Shown: in pieces, positions 34,590-44,215 of the stretch
Layout: the number at the start of each line of letters is the position of its first letter
Numbering within the stretch: the first letter of the stretch is position 1
Source of the DNA: Chersky-840 sp035604715
GTDB taxonomy: Bacteria > Actinomycetota > Acidimicrobiia > Acidimicrobiales > UBA8190
Length of the DNA: 64,000 bases
Reading direction: 5' to 3'
Assembly: GCA_963731665.1 (NCBI GenBank)
Contig: CAVSWP010000008.1
Span: forward strand, 248,001-312,000
Program-made: the position numbers and the translations under genes
The notes under the pieces: generated by a model
What the model was told of the DNA's origin: nothing
What the model saw: only the letters and a program-made list of their open reading frames with translations
Database searches by the model: none

Positions 34590-35476
34590 GCCGGCCGACT
34601 CGGACAGGCACCAACCGCGCTGGCGAGGACAGGCGGACCGTGGACACCGACCACCGGCCCACCCTGGCCGTGTGGAAGTTCGCGTCGTGCGACGGCTGTC
34701 AGCTGAGCCTGCTCGACTGCGAAGACGAGCTGCTGCGCCTGGCTGACACGGTACGCATCGCCCACTTCAACGAGATGTCGCGAGCGAAGGCGGCCGGCCC
34801 TTATGACCTGTCCTTGGTGGAGGGTTCGATCACGACACCGACCGATGCCCGCCGGATCAGGGAGATCAGGGCCGACTCACGTCAACTCGTCACGATAGGG
34901 GCATGCGCCACTGCCGGCGGCATCCAGGGTCTGCGGAATTTTGCTGCCTCGGGTCAGTACGCGACGACTGTGTACGCCCATCCCGAGTACATCACCTCGC
35001 TCGACACCTCGACGCCGATCGCGCATCACGTTGACGTCGACTTCGAGCTGCACGGTTGCCCGATCGACCGCCACCAGCTCCTCGAGGTCATCACCGCTCT
35101 GCTGGCAGGGCGCCGTCCCGTGATCCCCGGGCATTCGGTTTGTCAGGAATGCAAGGGGCGGGGCACCGTGTGCCTGCTCGTCAACGAGGCAGTCGCGTGC
35201 CTAGGTCCGGTGACGAGGACCGGCTGCGGTGCCCTATGCCCAGCCGTCGGTCGCGGCTGTTTCGGCTGTTTCGGCCCCGCCGACACCGCCAACACATCTT
35301 CGCTCGCCGCGCAACTGCGTCGGCAAGGCATGGCGCCCGTCGACGTGTCCCGACTCTTTCGCACCTTCAATGCGGGGGCACCCGCATTCCTCGACGAGTC
35401 CGTGGCCCAAGGTGGCCCCGCTCCCGTCGCCCACGACTACGCTCTCGACCGAGACCCATCCGAGGAGGGCCGGTGA
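34586..35476 (+). CDS. hydD: Group 3b hydrogenase small subunit
   Basis: A 296-residue small subunit, with the proximal-cluster motif KFASCDGCQLSLLDCEDELL, TIGACATAGGI, FELHGCPIDRHQLLEVI, and the medial/distal cluster cysteines CQECKGRGTVCL, CLGPVTRTGCGALCPAVGRG and CFGCFGP. There is no twin-arginine signal, so the enzyme is cytoplasmic, as in group 3b. The start and stop each overlap their neighbours by 4 bp. Confidence 0.9.
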   Translation: MSRPTRTGTNRAGEDRRTVDTDHRPTLAVWKFASCDGCQLSLLDCEDELLRLADTVRIAHFNEMSRAKAAGPYDLSLVEGSITTPTDARRIREIRADSRQLVTIGACATAGGIQGLRNFAASGQYATTVYAHPEYITSLDTSTPIAHHVDVDFELHGCPIDRHQLLEVITALLAGRRPVIPGHSVCQECKGRGTVCLLVNEAVACLGPVTRTGCGALCPAVGRGCFGCFGPADTANTSSLAAQLRRQGMAPVDVSRLFRTFNAGAPAFLDESVAQGGPAPVAHDYALDRDPSEEGR

Positions 35477-36777
35477 GCCACGGTTCGGGTTCATCCCGTA
35501 CCATCAGTGTCGAAGGCCTATCTCGTGTCGAGGGTGAAGGGTCCTTAAGGGTAGAGGTCCACGACGGCAGGGTGACCGGCGTCGCCCTCGAGATCTTCGA
35601 GCCCCCTCGGTATTTCGAGGCGCTTCTCGTCGGTCGTCATTTCACAGAGGCACCCGACATCACGGCGCGCATCTGCGGTATTTGTCCGGTGGCGTACCAA
35701 ATGAGCGCGTGTGCCGCCATGGAGGACGCCTGCGGGGTGACGCCCGACGATCGGATCAATCGACTGCGGCGCCTCCTCTATTGCGGAGAATGGATCCAGA
35801 GCCACGCTCTGCACATCTACCTCCTGCATGCCCCCGACTTCCTCGGCTGCGCAGACGCTGTGGAGCTCGCCCAACGTGACCGGGCGGCGGTAGAACGGGG
35901 TCTCCAGCTCAAACGGACGGGCAACCTGGTTATGGAGACCGTGGGCGGCCGCGCAATACACCCTGTCAACGTTCGCGTCGGCGGCTTTTACCGGGCACCT
36001 GATCCGTCGTCCGTGGCGGCCCTGATCGAGCCCCTCCGGCGGGCACGCGACACAGCGCTGTCCACCGTGGAGTGGGTGGCGGGATTCGACTTCCCCGACG
36101 TGTCGGGCGACTACCGGTTCGTGGCCTTGCGCGATGACGACGGATACGCCATCGAGCGTGGCCGCCCGTGCTCGTCGGAAGGCCTCGACGTGAGCCCTGC
36201 CGAGCTGGCCGACCTCGTGATCGAAGAGCACGTCGCCCGGTCCACCGCATTGCACGCTCGCCTCCAGGGACGCGATCCGTACCTCACGGGGCCCTTGGCT
36301 CGCTATGCTCTCAACGCCAGGAAGCTACCCCCCCTTGCCGCCGAGGCGGCGGCGCGAGCCGCTTTGGGTTCGGTGTGCACCAATCCGTTCCGCAGCATCG
36401 TCGTGCGTGCGGTCGAGCTGGTGTTCGCCTGCGACGAGGCGCTGGCGCTGGCCGAGTCCTACGCCCCACCCGATCCCCCCGCCACCACTGTGACACCCCG
36501 CCCCAGCACGGGAACGGGTGCCACCGAGGCACCTAGGGGACTGCTCCTCCAGCAGTACGATATCGACGCCTCGGGAACAATCCTTCGGGCCCGAATCGTA
36601 CCTCCCACATCTCAGAATCAACTCACCATAGAGGCGGATCTGCGTCGTGTGGCCCAGGACGCCCTCGAACTCGACGACGACGAGCTACAGCTACGTTGCG
36701 AGCAGTCAGTTCGTAACCACGATCCCTGTATATCCTGTGCCGCCCACTTTCTCGACGTCACCGTGGTGCCGTCGTGA
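35473..36777 (+). CDS. hydA: Group 3b [NiFe]-hydrogenase large subunit
   Basis: A 434-residue catalytic subunit. N-terminal L1 motif ITARICGICPVAYQMSACAA and C-terminal L2 motif NHDPCISCAAHFLDV supply the four Cys that hold the Ni-Fe centre. After the conserved His come nine residues (FLDVTVVPS) that a maturation protease would remove. It oxidises H2 or reduces protons with NAD(P)(H) in the cytoplasm. Mycobacterium smegmatis has an equivalent enzyme (Hyh) induced under hypoxia through DosR. GTG 35473 overlaps the hydD stop as GTGA. Confidence 0.93.
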   Translation: MSHGSGSSRTISVEGLSRVEGEGSLRVEVHDGRVTGVALEIFEPPRYFEALLVGRHFTEAPDITARICGICPVAYQMSACAAMEDACGVTPDDRINRLRRLLYCGEWIQSHALHIYLLHAPDFLGCADAVELAQRDRAAVERGLQLKRTGNLVMETVGGRAIHPVNVRVGGFYRAPDPSSVAALIEPLRRARDTALSTVEWVAGFDFPDVSGDYRFVALRDDDGYAIERGRPCSSEGLDVSPAELADLVIEEHVARSTALHARLQGRDPYLTGPLARYALNARKLPPLAAEAAARAALGSVCTNPFRSIVVRAVELVFACDEALALAESYAPPDPPATTVTPRPSTGTGATEAPRGLLLQQYDIDASGTILRARIVPPTSQNQLTIEADLRRVAQDALELDDDELQLRCEQSVRNHDPCISCAAHFLDVTVVPS

Positions 36778-37283
36778 TCGGAGACAGCCTGAGCTCCGAC
36801 GCGCCCGCCCCCGAGGTCGCCGAGCTCCCGCGGGTCGTCGTGGCCGGCGTGGGAAGCGAGTTTCGACACGATGACGGCGCAGGTCCGGCCGTAGCGCGAC
36901 GCACCGCCGAGGAGGTTCCTGACACGCGTGACGTCGGTCCCATCGTAGACCCGCTCGACCTGCTCGGACGATGGGACGACGCCGATCTGGCCGTGTTGAT
37001 CGACGCCGTGTGTTCGGGGGCGAGACCGGGCACGGTCTGCGTGGTCGACCTGATGACGCTGACCCCGGGACCCGGTCCGACGAGCACCCATGGAATCAGT
37101 CTGTCCGGCGTGTTGCGGCTTGCCCAAGCCGTCGACAGGGCGCCGGCTCGCGTGGTCGTGGTCGGCATCGAAGGCGATGATTTCGGCAGGGGTGTGGGTC
37201 TCAGCCCAGCTGTCGAGGCCGCTATCCCGGTCGCGGTCCGAAGGGTCGTCGACCTGATCAAGGAGGTCAGAACATGTGCATGA
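36774..37283 (+). CDS. Hydrogenase maturation endopeptidase
   Basis: A 169-residue HyaD/HycI-family protease. RVVVAGVGSEFRHDDGAGPAVAR includes the G-x-G-N/S start and the nickel-sensing acidic residues, and LLGRWDDADLAVLIDAVCSG the second metal ligand region; SLSGVLRLAQAVDRAPARVVVVG follows. It trims the large-subunit C-terminus after nickel insertion. GTG 36774 overlaps hydA as GTGA, tying its synthesis to its substrate. Confidence 0.87.
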   Translation: MIGDSLSSDAPAPEVAELPRVVVAGVGSEFRHDDGAGPAVARRTAEEVPDTRDVGPIVDPLDLLGRWDDADLAVLIDAVCSGARPGTVCVVDLMTLTPGPGPTSTHGISLSGVLRLAQAVDRAPARVVVVGIEGDDFGRGVGLSPAVEAAIPVAVRRVVDLIKEVRTCA

Positions 37284-37534
37284 GCCGCCTGCACCGCGTT
37301 CTGGGCAGCGCAGGGCCCGGGGCCGTGAACGTTGAGGATCTGGGCGGGACCGTCCACCGCGTCTCGCTCCTCGCTCTCGACGGCCCGCCGCCGACACCCG
37401 GGGAGTGGCTGGTCGTCCACAGCGGCTATGCACTGGACCGAGTCGACACCACCGACGCGGAAGCGGTGGCGACCGAACTCCAGATGGGCGTGGCCGCGAA
37501 GACCACCCGAGTCAGCCGCGTGGTGGGGACATGA
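37274..37534 (+). CDS. hypC: HypC/HupF hydrogenase assembly chaperone
   Basis: An 86-residue protein. It starts MCMSRLHRVLG, and the second-position Cys is the residue HypC uses to hold the Fe(CN)2CO unit; EWLVVHSGYALDRVDTTDA is the conserved centre. It overlaps the protease gene by 10 bp and the next gene by 4 bp. Other Hyp proteins (HypA, B, D, E, F) are not in the window and must be elsewhere. Confidence 0.88.
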   Translation: MCMSRLHRVLGSAGPGAVNVEDLGGTVHRVSLLALDGPPPTPGEWLVVHSGYALDRVDTTDAEAVATELQMGVAAKTTRVSRVVGT

Positions 37535-38598
37535 CCGCGCAGGGGACGTCGGAACAAGGCGCGGGCCGGGCCATCGACGAGAGCAAAGAGCCTCGCGCCA
37601 CCCGTGCCCTCCCCGGTGTGGTCGTCGCCGGCATGACCGCTCTCATCAGTGGACTGTCGGTCTTCGTCAACAGCTACGGCGTGCATTCGGTTGCGGCACC
37701 ATCGGTCTACACGACGGCCAAGAACCTGGTGGCTACGTTTATCCTCGCCGCCAGCGCGGTGGTGGCCTGGAGCCTCGGGCGTCGACGCGCTGGCTCTGCC
37801 GCCCGTCGCTTCGTCACTGTTGCTCACACCTCTCAACTTTCTCAGTCGTCCCGCACAGCGCCAAAGAGCTGGCGGATCTGGGGGCCGGCCCGTTTGGCCG
37901 GCCTGGCCTATGTGGGGATCGTTGGCGGCGGCATCGCATTCATCTTGTTCTTCGACGGGCTGGCCGACACCACGGCCACACCGGCAGCCTTCTGGCGTGA
38001 CACCCTGGTCATATGGGTTGCTGTGCTGGCATTGCCCTTCCTGCGCGAGCGCGTGACCTGGTGGAACGCCGTTGCCATCGCCGTTCTGGTCGCCGGGCAG
38101 GTTGCCATCGCCGGCGGTGTCGGACACCTCGCCGCCGACCGAGGCGAGGTCCTCGTGCTAGGCGCCACCCTCCTGTGGGCCGTGGAGGTCATCGTGGCCA
38201 GGTCCTTGCTCCGCGACATGGCCCCTGCCGCCATCGCCCTGGTCCGGATGGGGATTGGGGCGCTCGCCCTGATCACCTATCTGTTCGCGACCCACACGCT
38301 CCACGTCCTGGCGTCCTTGGACGCCACCCAGGTCGGATGGGTGTTGCTCACGGGCCTCCTGCTCGGGGCGTATGTGGGGACCTGGATGACAGCACTGGCG
38401 CGAGCCCGCGCCGTGGATGTCACCTCTGTCCTGGTGGGAAGTGCACTGGTCACCGCCTTGCTCCAAGCCGCAGCCGGCACCACCTCACTCGCGCCGCAGG
38501 CACTCGGCCTCCTTCTCGTCACGGCGGGAGCGGGCACCGTGCTGTGGGCCAGCCTCGGGCGACCCTCGATGCCCAGGCGCGACGCGACCAGCGGATGA
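37531..38598 (+). CDS. EamA/DMT family transporter
   Basis: A 355-residue membrane protein with about ten helices in two EamA repeats: LSVFVNSYGVHSVAAPSVYT with the first, GGGIAFILFFDGLADTT and RDTLVIWVAVLALPFLRERV, then LLWAVEVIVARSLLRDM and LLLGAYVGTWMTALARARA. The start ATG overlaps hypC by 4 bp. Transport substrate is unknown. Its presence at the end of a hydrogenase operon is unusual and its coupling suggests function alongside the enzyme, perhaps metal or metabolite export (inference). Confidence 0.83.
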   Translation: MTAQGTSEQGAGRAIDESKEPRATRALPGVVVAGMTALISGLSVFVNSYGVHSVAAPSVYTTAKNLVATFILAASAVVAWSLGRRRAGSAARRFVTVAHTSQLSQSSRTAPKSWRIWGPARLAGLAYVGIVGGGIAFILFFDGLADTTATPAAFWRDTLVIWVAVLALPFLRERVTWWNAVAIAVLVAGQVAIAGGVGHLAADRGEVLVLGATLLWAVEVIVARSLLRDMAPAAIALVRMGIGALALITYLFATHTLHVLASLDATQVGWVLLTGLLLGAYVGTWMTALARARAVDVTSVLVGSALVTALLQAAAGTTSLAPQALGLLLVTAGAGTVLWASLGRPSMPRRDATSG

Positions 38599-39440
38599 GA
38601 CAGGACCCATCCACCGACGCGGCGCCCGGACCGAGGGTCGCAGGCGACGGCGCACCTCGCCCTGCACCCCAGGGACATCGCATGCCGGGCCCCGTCCTCT
38701 TCGCACGTTACGCGTATCCCCCCAACGCACTCGGCTACTGCGGTCCCGGAGACCCCGCCGCCCTCCTCGGGATGGTTTCGGAGGGTGCCGACCTCGAGGG
38801 CCTGAGCCAGCGGGCGACTCGCTTCGAAGGGGCGTGGCCCTACCTGCAGCTGATTGCCGGATGCAACGGCATCTCGGAACCGCTCGACCCCCGTGTCGTC
38901 GAGGCCTACTGGACCGGCAACGAGCTGTTGACGAGAGTTCCCTCTTCGGCTCTCTTGGCGTCGCTTGGAGAGCGCTTCGACCGCCGGGCGGGGACGCGTC
39001 TGGGCTCTTTGCTGTCAGCGGCGCCAGGGGGGATCCTCCAGCACAGTTTTCACGTCTTTGCGGTCTACCCGTGGCTGGGCCTTCTGCGCGCCGGAATAGA
39101 CGGCCCACCGCTCGAGGTCCTCGACCGCTGCCGAATCCGCTGGGGGCGAGTCCAAGAAGTAACCGGAGACGTGGTAACGGTCCGCAGCCGGCGCCTCTGC
39201 TTCGAGGGCTCACGACTGATTCTCGGAGAAGAGTGGACTGAACACGCGCGTCGCGGCTTCGATGGCGTGATCTCCACCGCGGATCTCCATCCGGGTGACG
39301 CGGTCTCTCTCCATTGGGACTGGGTCTGTGACCGACTATCACGCGCCGCGCTGAGTTGGCTCCAGTACTGCACTCTGCGGAACCTTGATGCCGTCAACTC
39401 TCTCGCCCGACCGGGTCCTGCGACGGTGTGCGAAGCGTGA
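38595..39440 (+). CDS. Conserved hydrogenase-operon protein (probably DUF6390)
   Basis: A 281-residue soluble protein that I believe is DUF6390, a family found beside actinobacterial hydrogenase genes; this identification is from memory. Notable stretches are FARYAYPPNALGYCGPGDP, ATRFEGAWPYLQLIAGCNG and LGLLRAGIDGPPLEVLDRCR with WGRVQEVTGDVVTVRSRRL. Cys and His residues are spaced irregularly, without a clear metal site. It overlaps the EamA gene by 4 bp and closes the operon. Confidence 0.7.
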   Translation: MRQDPSTDAAPGPRVAGDGAPRPAPQGHRMPGPVLFARYAYPPNALGYCGPGDPAALLGMVSEGADLEGLSQRATRFEGAWPYLQLIAGCNGISEPLDPRVVEAYWTGNELLTRVPSSALLASLGERFDRRAGTRLGSLLSAAPGGILQHSFHVFAVYPWLGLLRAGIDGPPLEVLDRCRIRWGRVQEVTGDVVTVRSRRLCFEGSRLILGEEWTEHARRGFDGVISTADLHPGDAVSLHWDWVCDRLSRAALSWLQYCTLRNLDAVNSLARPGPATVCEA

Positions 39441-39815
39441 CCCGCTCTCTCGAAGCGTTGACTAACTAGATATCCGCAGACGAATACCGAACTGTCGTAT
39501 CACACAACCAGATCACCGGTATCGGCGGTCATCGCGCTACTTGTCGGTCGCTCTAAGATTGACAACCCACAAGGATAACGGACCAAGCGACTCGTCCCGT
39601 CCCCGCCTGTTCAGCCCTTGGGCCGCTTCCATCGCCATCCTGCTGACGTCGAGATTCGCGAAAGGGATCGAATCTCGATTCCGACGGTCCACCCAGTCAA
39701 CGCACAATGTGGCCTGGGCGACACGTGCCTCATTGCACCCGAAGTCGGCAAGCCGGGACTAAGGCGTCCACGCCTAATTGGTACTCCAGACACACACACG
39801 CTGATCCAGAGGATA
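39441..39815. other. Intergenic region after the hydrogenase operon
   Basis: A 375-bp stretch, less GC-rich than the surrounding genes at its start. A possible DosR-box-like half lies at 39755-39768. No gene is supported. Confidence 0.4.
39755..39768 (+). promoter_or_regulatory. Partial DosR-box-like site
   Basis: GGGACTAAGGCGTC has a perfect left half (GGGACTAA) but a poor right half; 10 of 14 positions. It ends 47 bp before the GNAT start. Confidence 0.3.
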
Positions 39816-40469
39816 ATGATGAAGGCCGTGGACGATATCAAACCGCTCGCCGCCGACTGGTCTGAGACTCTGGTGCGTAAAGCAACCCCCAGCGACGTCT
39901 CCCAGATGGCAGCAGTTCTCGGACGGGCCATGGCGGACGACCCGGGGATCTGTTGGATGTTCCCTCGTTCCCGGACACGAGGGCGGGTCCTGCCTCAGGT
40001 GTTCGCGGCCATGATCCTTCACCTCTACCTGCCAGCCGACGAGGCATATACAACCAACGACCATGCCGCCGCGGCAATGTGGCTCCCTCCGGGCAATGCT
40101 CCGCCCGCGCCCTCCGAGGTCATAGGCCTGGCGGCGCGCATGGCGCGGTTGTTTCCTCTGGCGGGTCGGGCGCTGTGGCGCGCTCCCGGTCTGGCCGGTC
40201 TCCTCAACGCAAATCGCCCCAGAGAGCCCCATTACTACCTGGCTCTACTCGGCACTGATCCCCAGCGACAGGGCCACGGAATCGGCTCCGCAATGCTCTT
40301 GTCTCAACTAACCCGTTGCGACGCCGAAGGGTTCCCCGCCTACCTTGAGTCATCAAGTCGGCGCAACCTGGCGCTGTACACCCGCCATGGATTTGAAGTC
40401 GTGAACGAATTGAGGTTGACACGTCATGGACCCTCCACGTGGTTGATGTGGCGAGAGCCGAAAAGGTGA
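39816..40469 (+). CDS. GNAT family N-acetyltransferase
   Basis: A 217-residue acetyltransferase. The N-terminus LVRKATPSDVSQMAAVLGRAM is typical, and the acetyl-CoA loop LLGTDPQRQGHGIGSAMLLSQ is in good order, followed by AYLESSSRRNLALYTRHGFEVV. Start ATG 39816 has AGAGG upstream. The acceptor substrate is unknown. Confidence 0.85.
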   Translation: MMKAVDDIKPLAADWSETLVRKATPSDVSQMAAVLGRAMADDPGICWMFPRSRTRGRVLPQVFAAMILHLYLPADEAYTTNDHAAAAMWLPPGNAPPAPSEVIGLAARMARLFPLAGRALWRAPGLAGLLNANRPREPHYYLALLGTDPQRQGHGIGSAMLLSQLTRCDAEGFPAYLESSSRRNLALYTRHGFEVVNELRLTRHGPSTWLMWREPKR

Positions 40470-40760
40470 GTACCACGAGGCACTTCGACGACCGCGATCC
40501 CCTTGCCGGTGTTCCAAGCCTCGCCTCAGCCGTTCGCCGAGCCGGTCGTGCCGGAAGCGATGCCACCTGCGATCCTGTGGGGAGCGAAGGACCAATGAGA
40601 GTCCGAGTCCAAGGCCACGCTAATCCCACGGTAGCCGTCCCCGCGCCCGAAATGTTCGTCGTGGCAACCATGGCCCGGGAGCGTGACACGAGGTGAGCTC
40701 ATGTGCGTAGAGGAAGTCGCACCAACACAGATCGTACGTGGCGTAGGGGTGGAACTGGCC

Positions 40761-42455
40761 TCATGCACCCTTGACTTCTCGCCAGCGCTGTGCGCCTGAT
40801 TCTCGAGACTCGGGGATCTGGGCTGGCGCACCACCGAACCCCTTTGTCTTCCGTCGCGGCTGTTCCGCAACGATGCCAGGGCGCTCTTGAGGACCATTAT
40901 CTTCCCCGTTTCCGGTCCGCCGGCGAGATGGCAGCGCCATTGCCACCAACGCGGCGCTGACGCTCACGACCACCACCCCCACCAGCAGGGCCAGATCCAT
41001 CCCCTGGACGAAGGCATTGCGTGCGGCGGCTGTTAGCGCCGCGCCGAGGGCGCCCCCTGCAATCCGCGCCACCGCCAACGCTCCTCCGACCGACCCCAAG
41101 ATGGCGTGGCTGGCGACCGCGGGGACGGCGTGGCCCGCCAGCGTGTGAGTCATCATTCCCTGATACCGAGAGGCGAGTACCGAACCGATGACGGCGACGC
41201 CAAGAGCCCCTCCCACCTGGAGGGCTGTTCCATTGATGGCAGAGCCCACTCCGGCCCTCTCACGCGGCAGCGACCCCATCACCGAGGCCGTGGCCGGAGC
41301 GATGATGAGCCCAGCTCCGAGGCCCAACAGCACCATGCCCAGCAATGCGTGCCCGAATCCCTGCACCGTCGTGGTGGTCGTGAGCTGCCAGAAGCCCGCC
41401 GCCACGACGAGAAGACCTGATGCGACAACAGCCTTCGTCCCAAGCCATCGATCCAGGTATGTCGACGACAAAGCGGCGACGGCTAGCACCGCCGCGATGG
41501 GCAGAATGCGGATACCGGCGCCCAGGGCAGAGAACCCCAGGGAGAACTGGAGGTACTGGGTCAGGACGAACAGGGCGCCCATGAGGCCGAAGACAGCCAG
41601 CGCGATCGCCACCATGGCGACGGAGAACCGCCGGTTCCCGAAGGGCTCGAGCACGAGCATGGGATGAGAGCTGTGGCGTTCCCAGACCACAAACCCGAAA
41701 AGGATCGCCACCGCTCCCGCGCCTGTACCGACCACAAGCGAGGAGTGCCAGCCACGCACAGGTGCCTCGATGATCGCCCACAAGAGCATCGCCAGGCCGG
41801 TGGTGGACAGCACTGCCCCAAAGAAGTCGATAGTTCGACGTCGTGGATCAGACGAGTCGGGTACGAGCCAGAGCGCCATCGCCAATCCGAGCGTAGCGAC
41901 CGGCACGTTGACGAGGAAGACCGATCCCCACCAATAGTGCGCCAGCAACCAGCCGCCCGCGATGGGGCCGATGGCGATGCCCAGGCCCGTTGTCGCCGAC
42001 CAGATCCCGATCGCCCGCGCCTGGCCCAGGGGGTCACGAAACACGTCGGTGATGATCGACAACGTGGCGGGCATAATGCAGGCCGCGCCCAGACCCATGA
42101 CGGCGCGGGCCGCCACCAGGCTCGACACCGTCGTCGAGAATGCCGAACCGGCGGAGCCGGCCGCGAAGATTGCCAACCCCGCACAGAAGACCTTCTTACG
42201 TCCTATTCGATCACCGATGCTTCCGGCGACCAGAAGGAGCCCGGCAAAGGCGCACGCATAGATGTCGACGATCCACTGGAGCTGCGAGTCCGTGGCGTGC
42301 AGGACCCTGACCAGGGTAGGTAGGGCGATATTGAGGATGGTGTTGTCGAGCGAGACGATCAGGAGCGAGACGCACAGCACGGCGAGGATGGCCCAGCGCC
42401 GACCAGATGCCGGGTGCCCGGTCAGCGTTGCAGGCGCCAGCATCTCGGTGCTCAC
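40761..42455 (-). CDS. MFS transporter, EmrB/QacA (DHA2) family
   Basis: A 564-residue, 14-helix permease: VSLDNTILNIALPTLVRVL (D1 motif), GSIGDRIGRKKVFCAGLAIF (A motif) and RAVMGLGAACIMPATLSII (C motif). A polar, basic tail of about 60 residues follows the last helix. GTG 42455 is preferred since the conserved family N-terminus starts nearby; a TTG at 42497 would overlap a putative operator. Divergent from the kinase gene. Confidence 0.88.
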   Translation of the reverse strand: MSTEMLAPATLTGHPASGRRWAILAVLCVSLLIVSLDNTILNIALPTLVRVLHATDSQLQWIVDIYACAFAGLLLVAGSIGDRIGRKKVFCAGLAIFAAGSAGSAFSTTVSSLVAARAVMGLGAACIMPATLSIITDVFRDPLGQARAIGIWSATTGLGIAIGPIAGGWLLAHYWWGSVFLVNVPVATLGLAMALWLVPDSSDPRRRTIDFFGAVLSTTGLAMLLWAIIEAPVRGWHSSLVVGTGAGAVAILFGFVVWERHSSHPMLVLEPFGNRRFSVAMVAIALAVFGLMGALFVLTQYLQFSLGFSALGAGIRILPIAAVLAVAALSSTYLDRWLGTKAVVASGLLVVAAGFWQLTTTTTVQGFGHALLGMVLLGLGAGLIIAPATASVMGSLPRERAGVGSAINGTALQVGGALGVAVIGSVLASRYQGMMTHTLAGHAVPAVASHAILGSVGGALAVARIAGGALGAALTAAARNAFVQGMDLALLVGVVVVSVSAALVAMALPSRRRTGNGEDNGPQERPGIVAEQPRRKTKGFGGAPAQIPESRESGAQRWREVKGA

Positions 42456-42490
42456 GAGTTCAGCCCACCACGAAAGGGACTTTCCAGGTA

Positions 42491-42504
42491 GGGCCAAAAG
42501 TCAT
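42491..42504 (-). promoter_or_regulatory. DosR-box-like site between MFS and kinase genes
   Basis: GGGCCAAAAGTCAT matches 11 of 14 positions of GGGCCGAAAGTCCC and is identical in 13 of 14 bases to the site at 45099-45112. It is 36 bp upstream of the MFS start and 97 bp upstream of the kinase start. Confidence 0.5.
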
Positions 42505-42601
42505 ACCGGCAACAGTGAGGACCTGGCTTGCAAGAGTTGATGAGGACGTTCGGCCCTATCCCGACGGTTGGCAGTCGGGGCACCGTTGGACCGTGGCTCT
42601 C

Positions 42602-44119
42602 ATGCCAGCTCACGGTACGACAGGCTCCGCGGTGGACATGGTCGGCGGCTGCGTGGTGCGTGAGACGCACGTCTCGATCCTGCTCTTCCTCGGAGAGCAC
42701 GTGCTCAAACTGCGCAAACCGCTCCGATTCGACTTTGCCGACTTCTCGACCCCGGCCGCTCGGGCCGAAGACTGCCGCCGCGAGGTCGATCTCAACCGAC
42801 GCCTGGCCCCCGATGTGTACCTGGGGGTCGCCGAAGTCGCGATGGGAGGTGAGGTTCTCGATCATCTCGTCGTGATGCGTCGCCTGCCTTCCGAGCGCTC
42901 CCTGGCCCACTTGGTCTGCTCCGAGCCGGAGACCGTCTGGGGAGTCGAACTCAATGCTGTGGCCCGTGCTTTGGCGGACTTTCATGCCGGGGCCGGCCGA
43001 TCGCCCGAGATCTCGGCCGCGGCGTCGATAAGCGCCGTCAGGGATCGGTTCGAAGAGAACGTGGCGGTGACGGAGCGCTTCGTCGGCCCCGTCCTCGACT
43101 CAAGCGCTCACGACGCCATGGTGGGCGCAGTGCGGCGCTACCTGGCGGGCCGCGATCCGTTGTTCTCGGCCCGCATCGCTGCCGACCAGATCTGCGATGG
43201 CCACGGGGACCTCCAAGCGGATGACATCTACTGCCTCGAGGACGGACCGAGGATCCTCGACTGCCTCGAGTTCGACGATCGCCTCCGCTTCGGCGACGTG
43301 GCCGCCGATGTGGCATTCCTGGCCATGGACCTCGAGCGGCTGGGCAAGACCGAGGCGGCCGTGCGGTTCGTCCGAGCCTACGAGGAGTTGGCCGGTGCCC
43401 AGCTGCCCCGGACCCTCCTGCACACCTATATGGCTCTGCGTGCCTACGTGCGGATCAAGGTGGCGTGCATCCGTGACGAGCAGGGCGCCCACGACGCCGC
43501 CGAGGAGGCCGTGCGACTCCTCGAACTCGCCCAGGACCACCTCGACCGAGGCCGAGTCCGCCTTGTGCTCGTGGGGGGCCTCCCCGGAACGGGCAAGTCC
43601 ACCCTGGCCAACGCACTGGGCGACGCTCTCGGTGCCGTCGTGCTCCGGTCCGACGAGCTCCGCGGTGGGTCCTCGGGCACCGTGGCCGATCGTTCTGTGC
43701 CGGCGACGTTCCGTCGGGGGCGCTACGCACCCCGCCGGACACAAGGCGTCTATAGACAGTTGATCAGTGCCGCCCGCCAGCACCTCGGCCTGGGCCAGTC
43801 CGTGGTTCTCGACGCGTCGTGGATCGACGCGTCGAACCGGAGCCTGGCTCAGACGCTCGCCATCCAGTCGTCCGCCGATCTGACCGAGCTGCACTGCACG
43901 GCCCCGCCCACCGTCACCGAAGGACGCATCGCCATGCGACGCCAAGACGGAGAAGACCCCTCCGAGGCCACGATCGAGATTGGTCGGACCATGGCCCACC
44001 TCGAGGCCCCTTGGCCGTCGGCCATGGTCCTCGACACGGCGCGACCGCCTGGTGTCGTGCTGGAAGAGGCCCTCCGAATCGTGGGTGTGCCGGACGTCGC
44101 CGTGTGGGCGAGGGACTGA
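42602..44119 (+). CDS. Rv2004c-like phosphotransferase/AAA kinase fusion
   Basis: A 505-residue two-domain protein. The N-terminal half is an aminoglycoside-phosphotransferase-like kinase: HVLKLRKPLRFDFADFSTPA, REVDLNRRLAPDVYLGVAEV, catalytic DGHGDLQADDIYCLEDG and ILDCLEFDDRLRFGDVAADV. The C-terminal half is a P-loop kinase, VLVGGLPGTGKSTLANALG. This arrangement is that of M. tuberculosis Rv2004c, a DosR-regulon member of unknown substrate. ATG 42602 is the likely start; GTG 42593 and further upstream codons remain possible. Confidence 0.83.
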   Translation: MPAHGTTGSAVDMVGGCVVRETHVSILLFLGEHVLKLRKPLRFDFADFSTPAARAEDCRREVDLNRRLAPDVYLGVAEVAMGGEVLDHLVVMRRLPSERSLAHLVCSEPETVWGVELNAVARALADFHAGAGRSPEISAAASISAVRDRFEENVAVTERFVGPVLDSSAHDAMVGAVRRYLAGRDPLFSARIAADQICDGHGDLQADDIYCLEDGPRILDCLEFDDRLRFGDVAADVAFLAMDLERLGKTEAAVRFVRAYEELAGAQLPRTLLHTYMALRAYVRIKVACIRDEQGAHDAAEEAVRLLELAQDHLDRGRVRLVLVGGLPGTGKSTLANALGDALGAVVLRSDELRGGSSGTVADRSVPATFRRGRYAPRRTQGVYRQLISAARQHLGLGQSVVLDASWIDASNRSLAQTLAIQSSADLTELHCTAPPTVTEGRIAMRRQDGEDPSEATIEIGRTMAHLEAPWPSAMVLDTARPPGVVLEEALRIVGVPDVAVWARD

Positions 44120-44215
44120 GCGCTCGATCACCCCCCCGCCCGAAGCAGCCGCCCATGTCCGCACAATGGTCTTGAGGCAAGGGACTGCGACACGAGCCGT
44201 ATCCCGAAGATTGAC

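Noticed and set aside
40470..40760. Short plus-strand frame between the GNAT and MFS genes
   Set aside because: No ribosome site, random composition and no homology recognised; left as intergenic.
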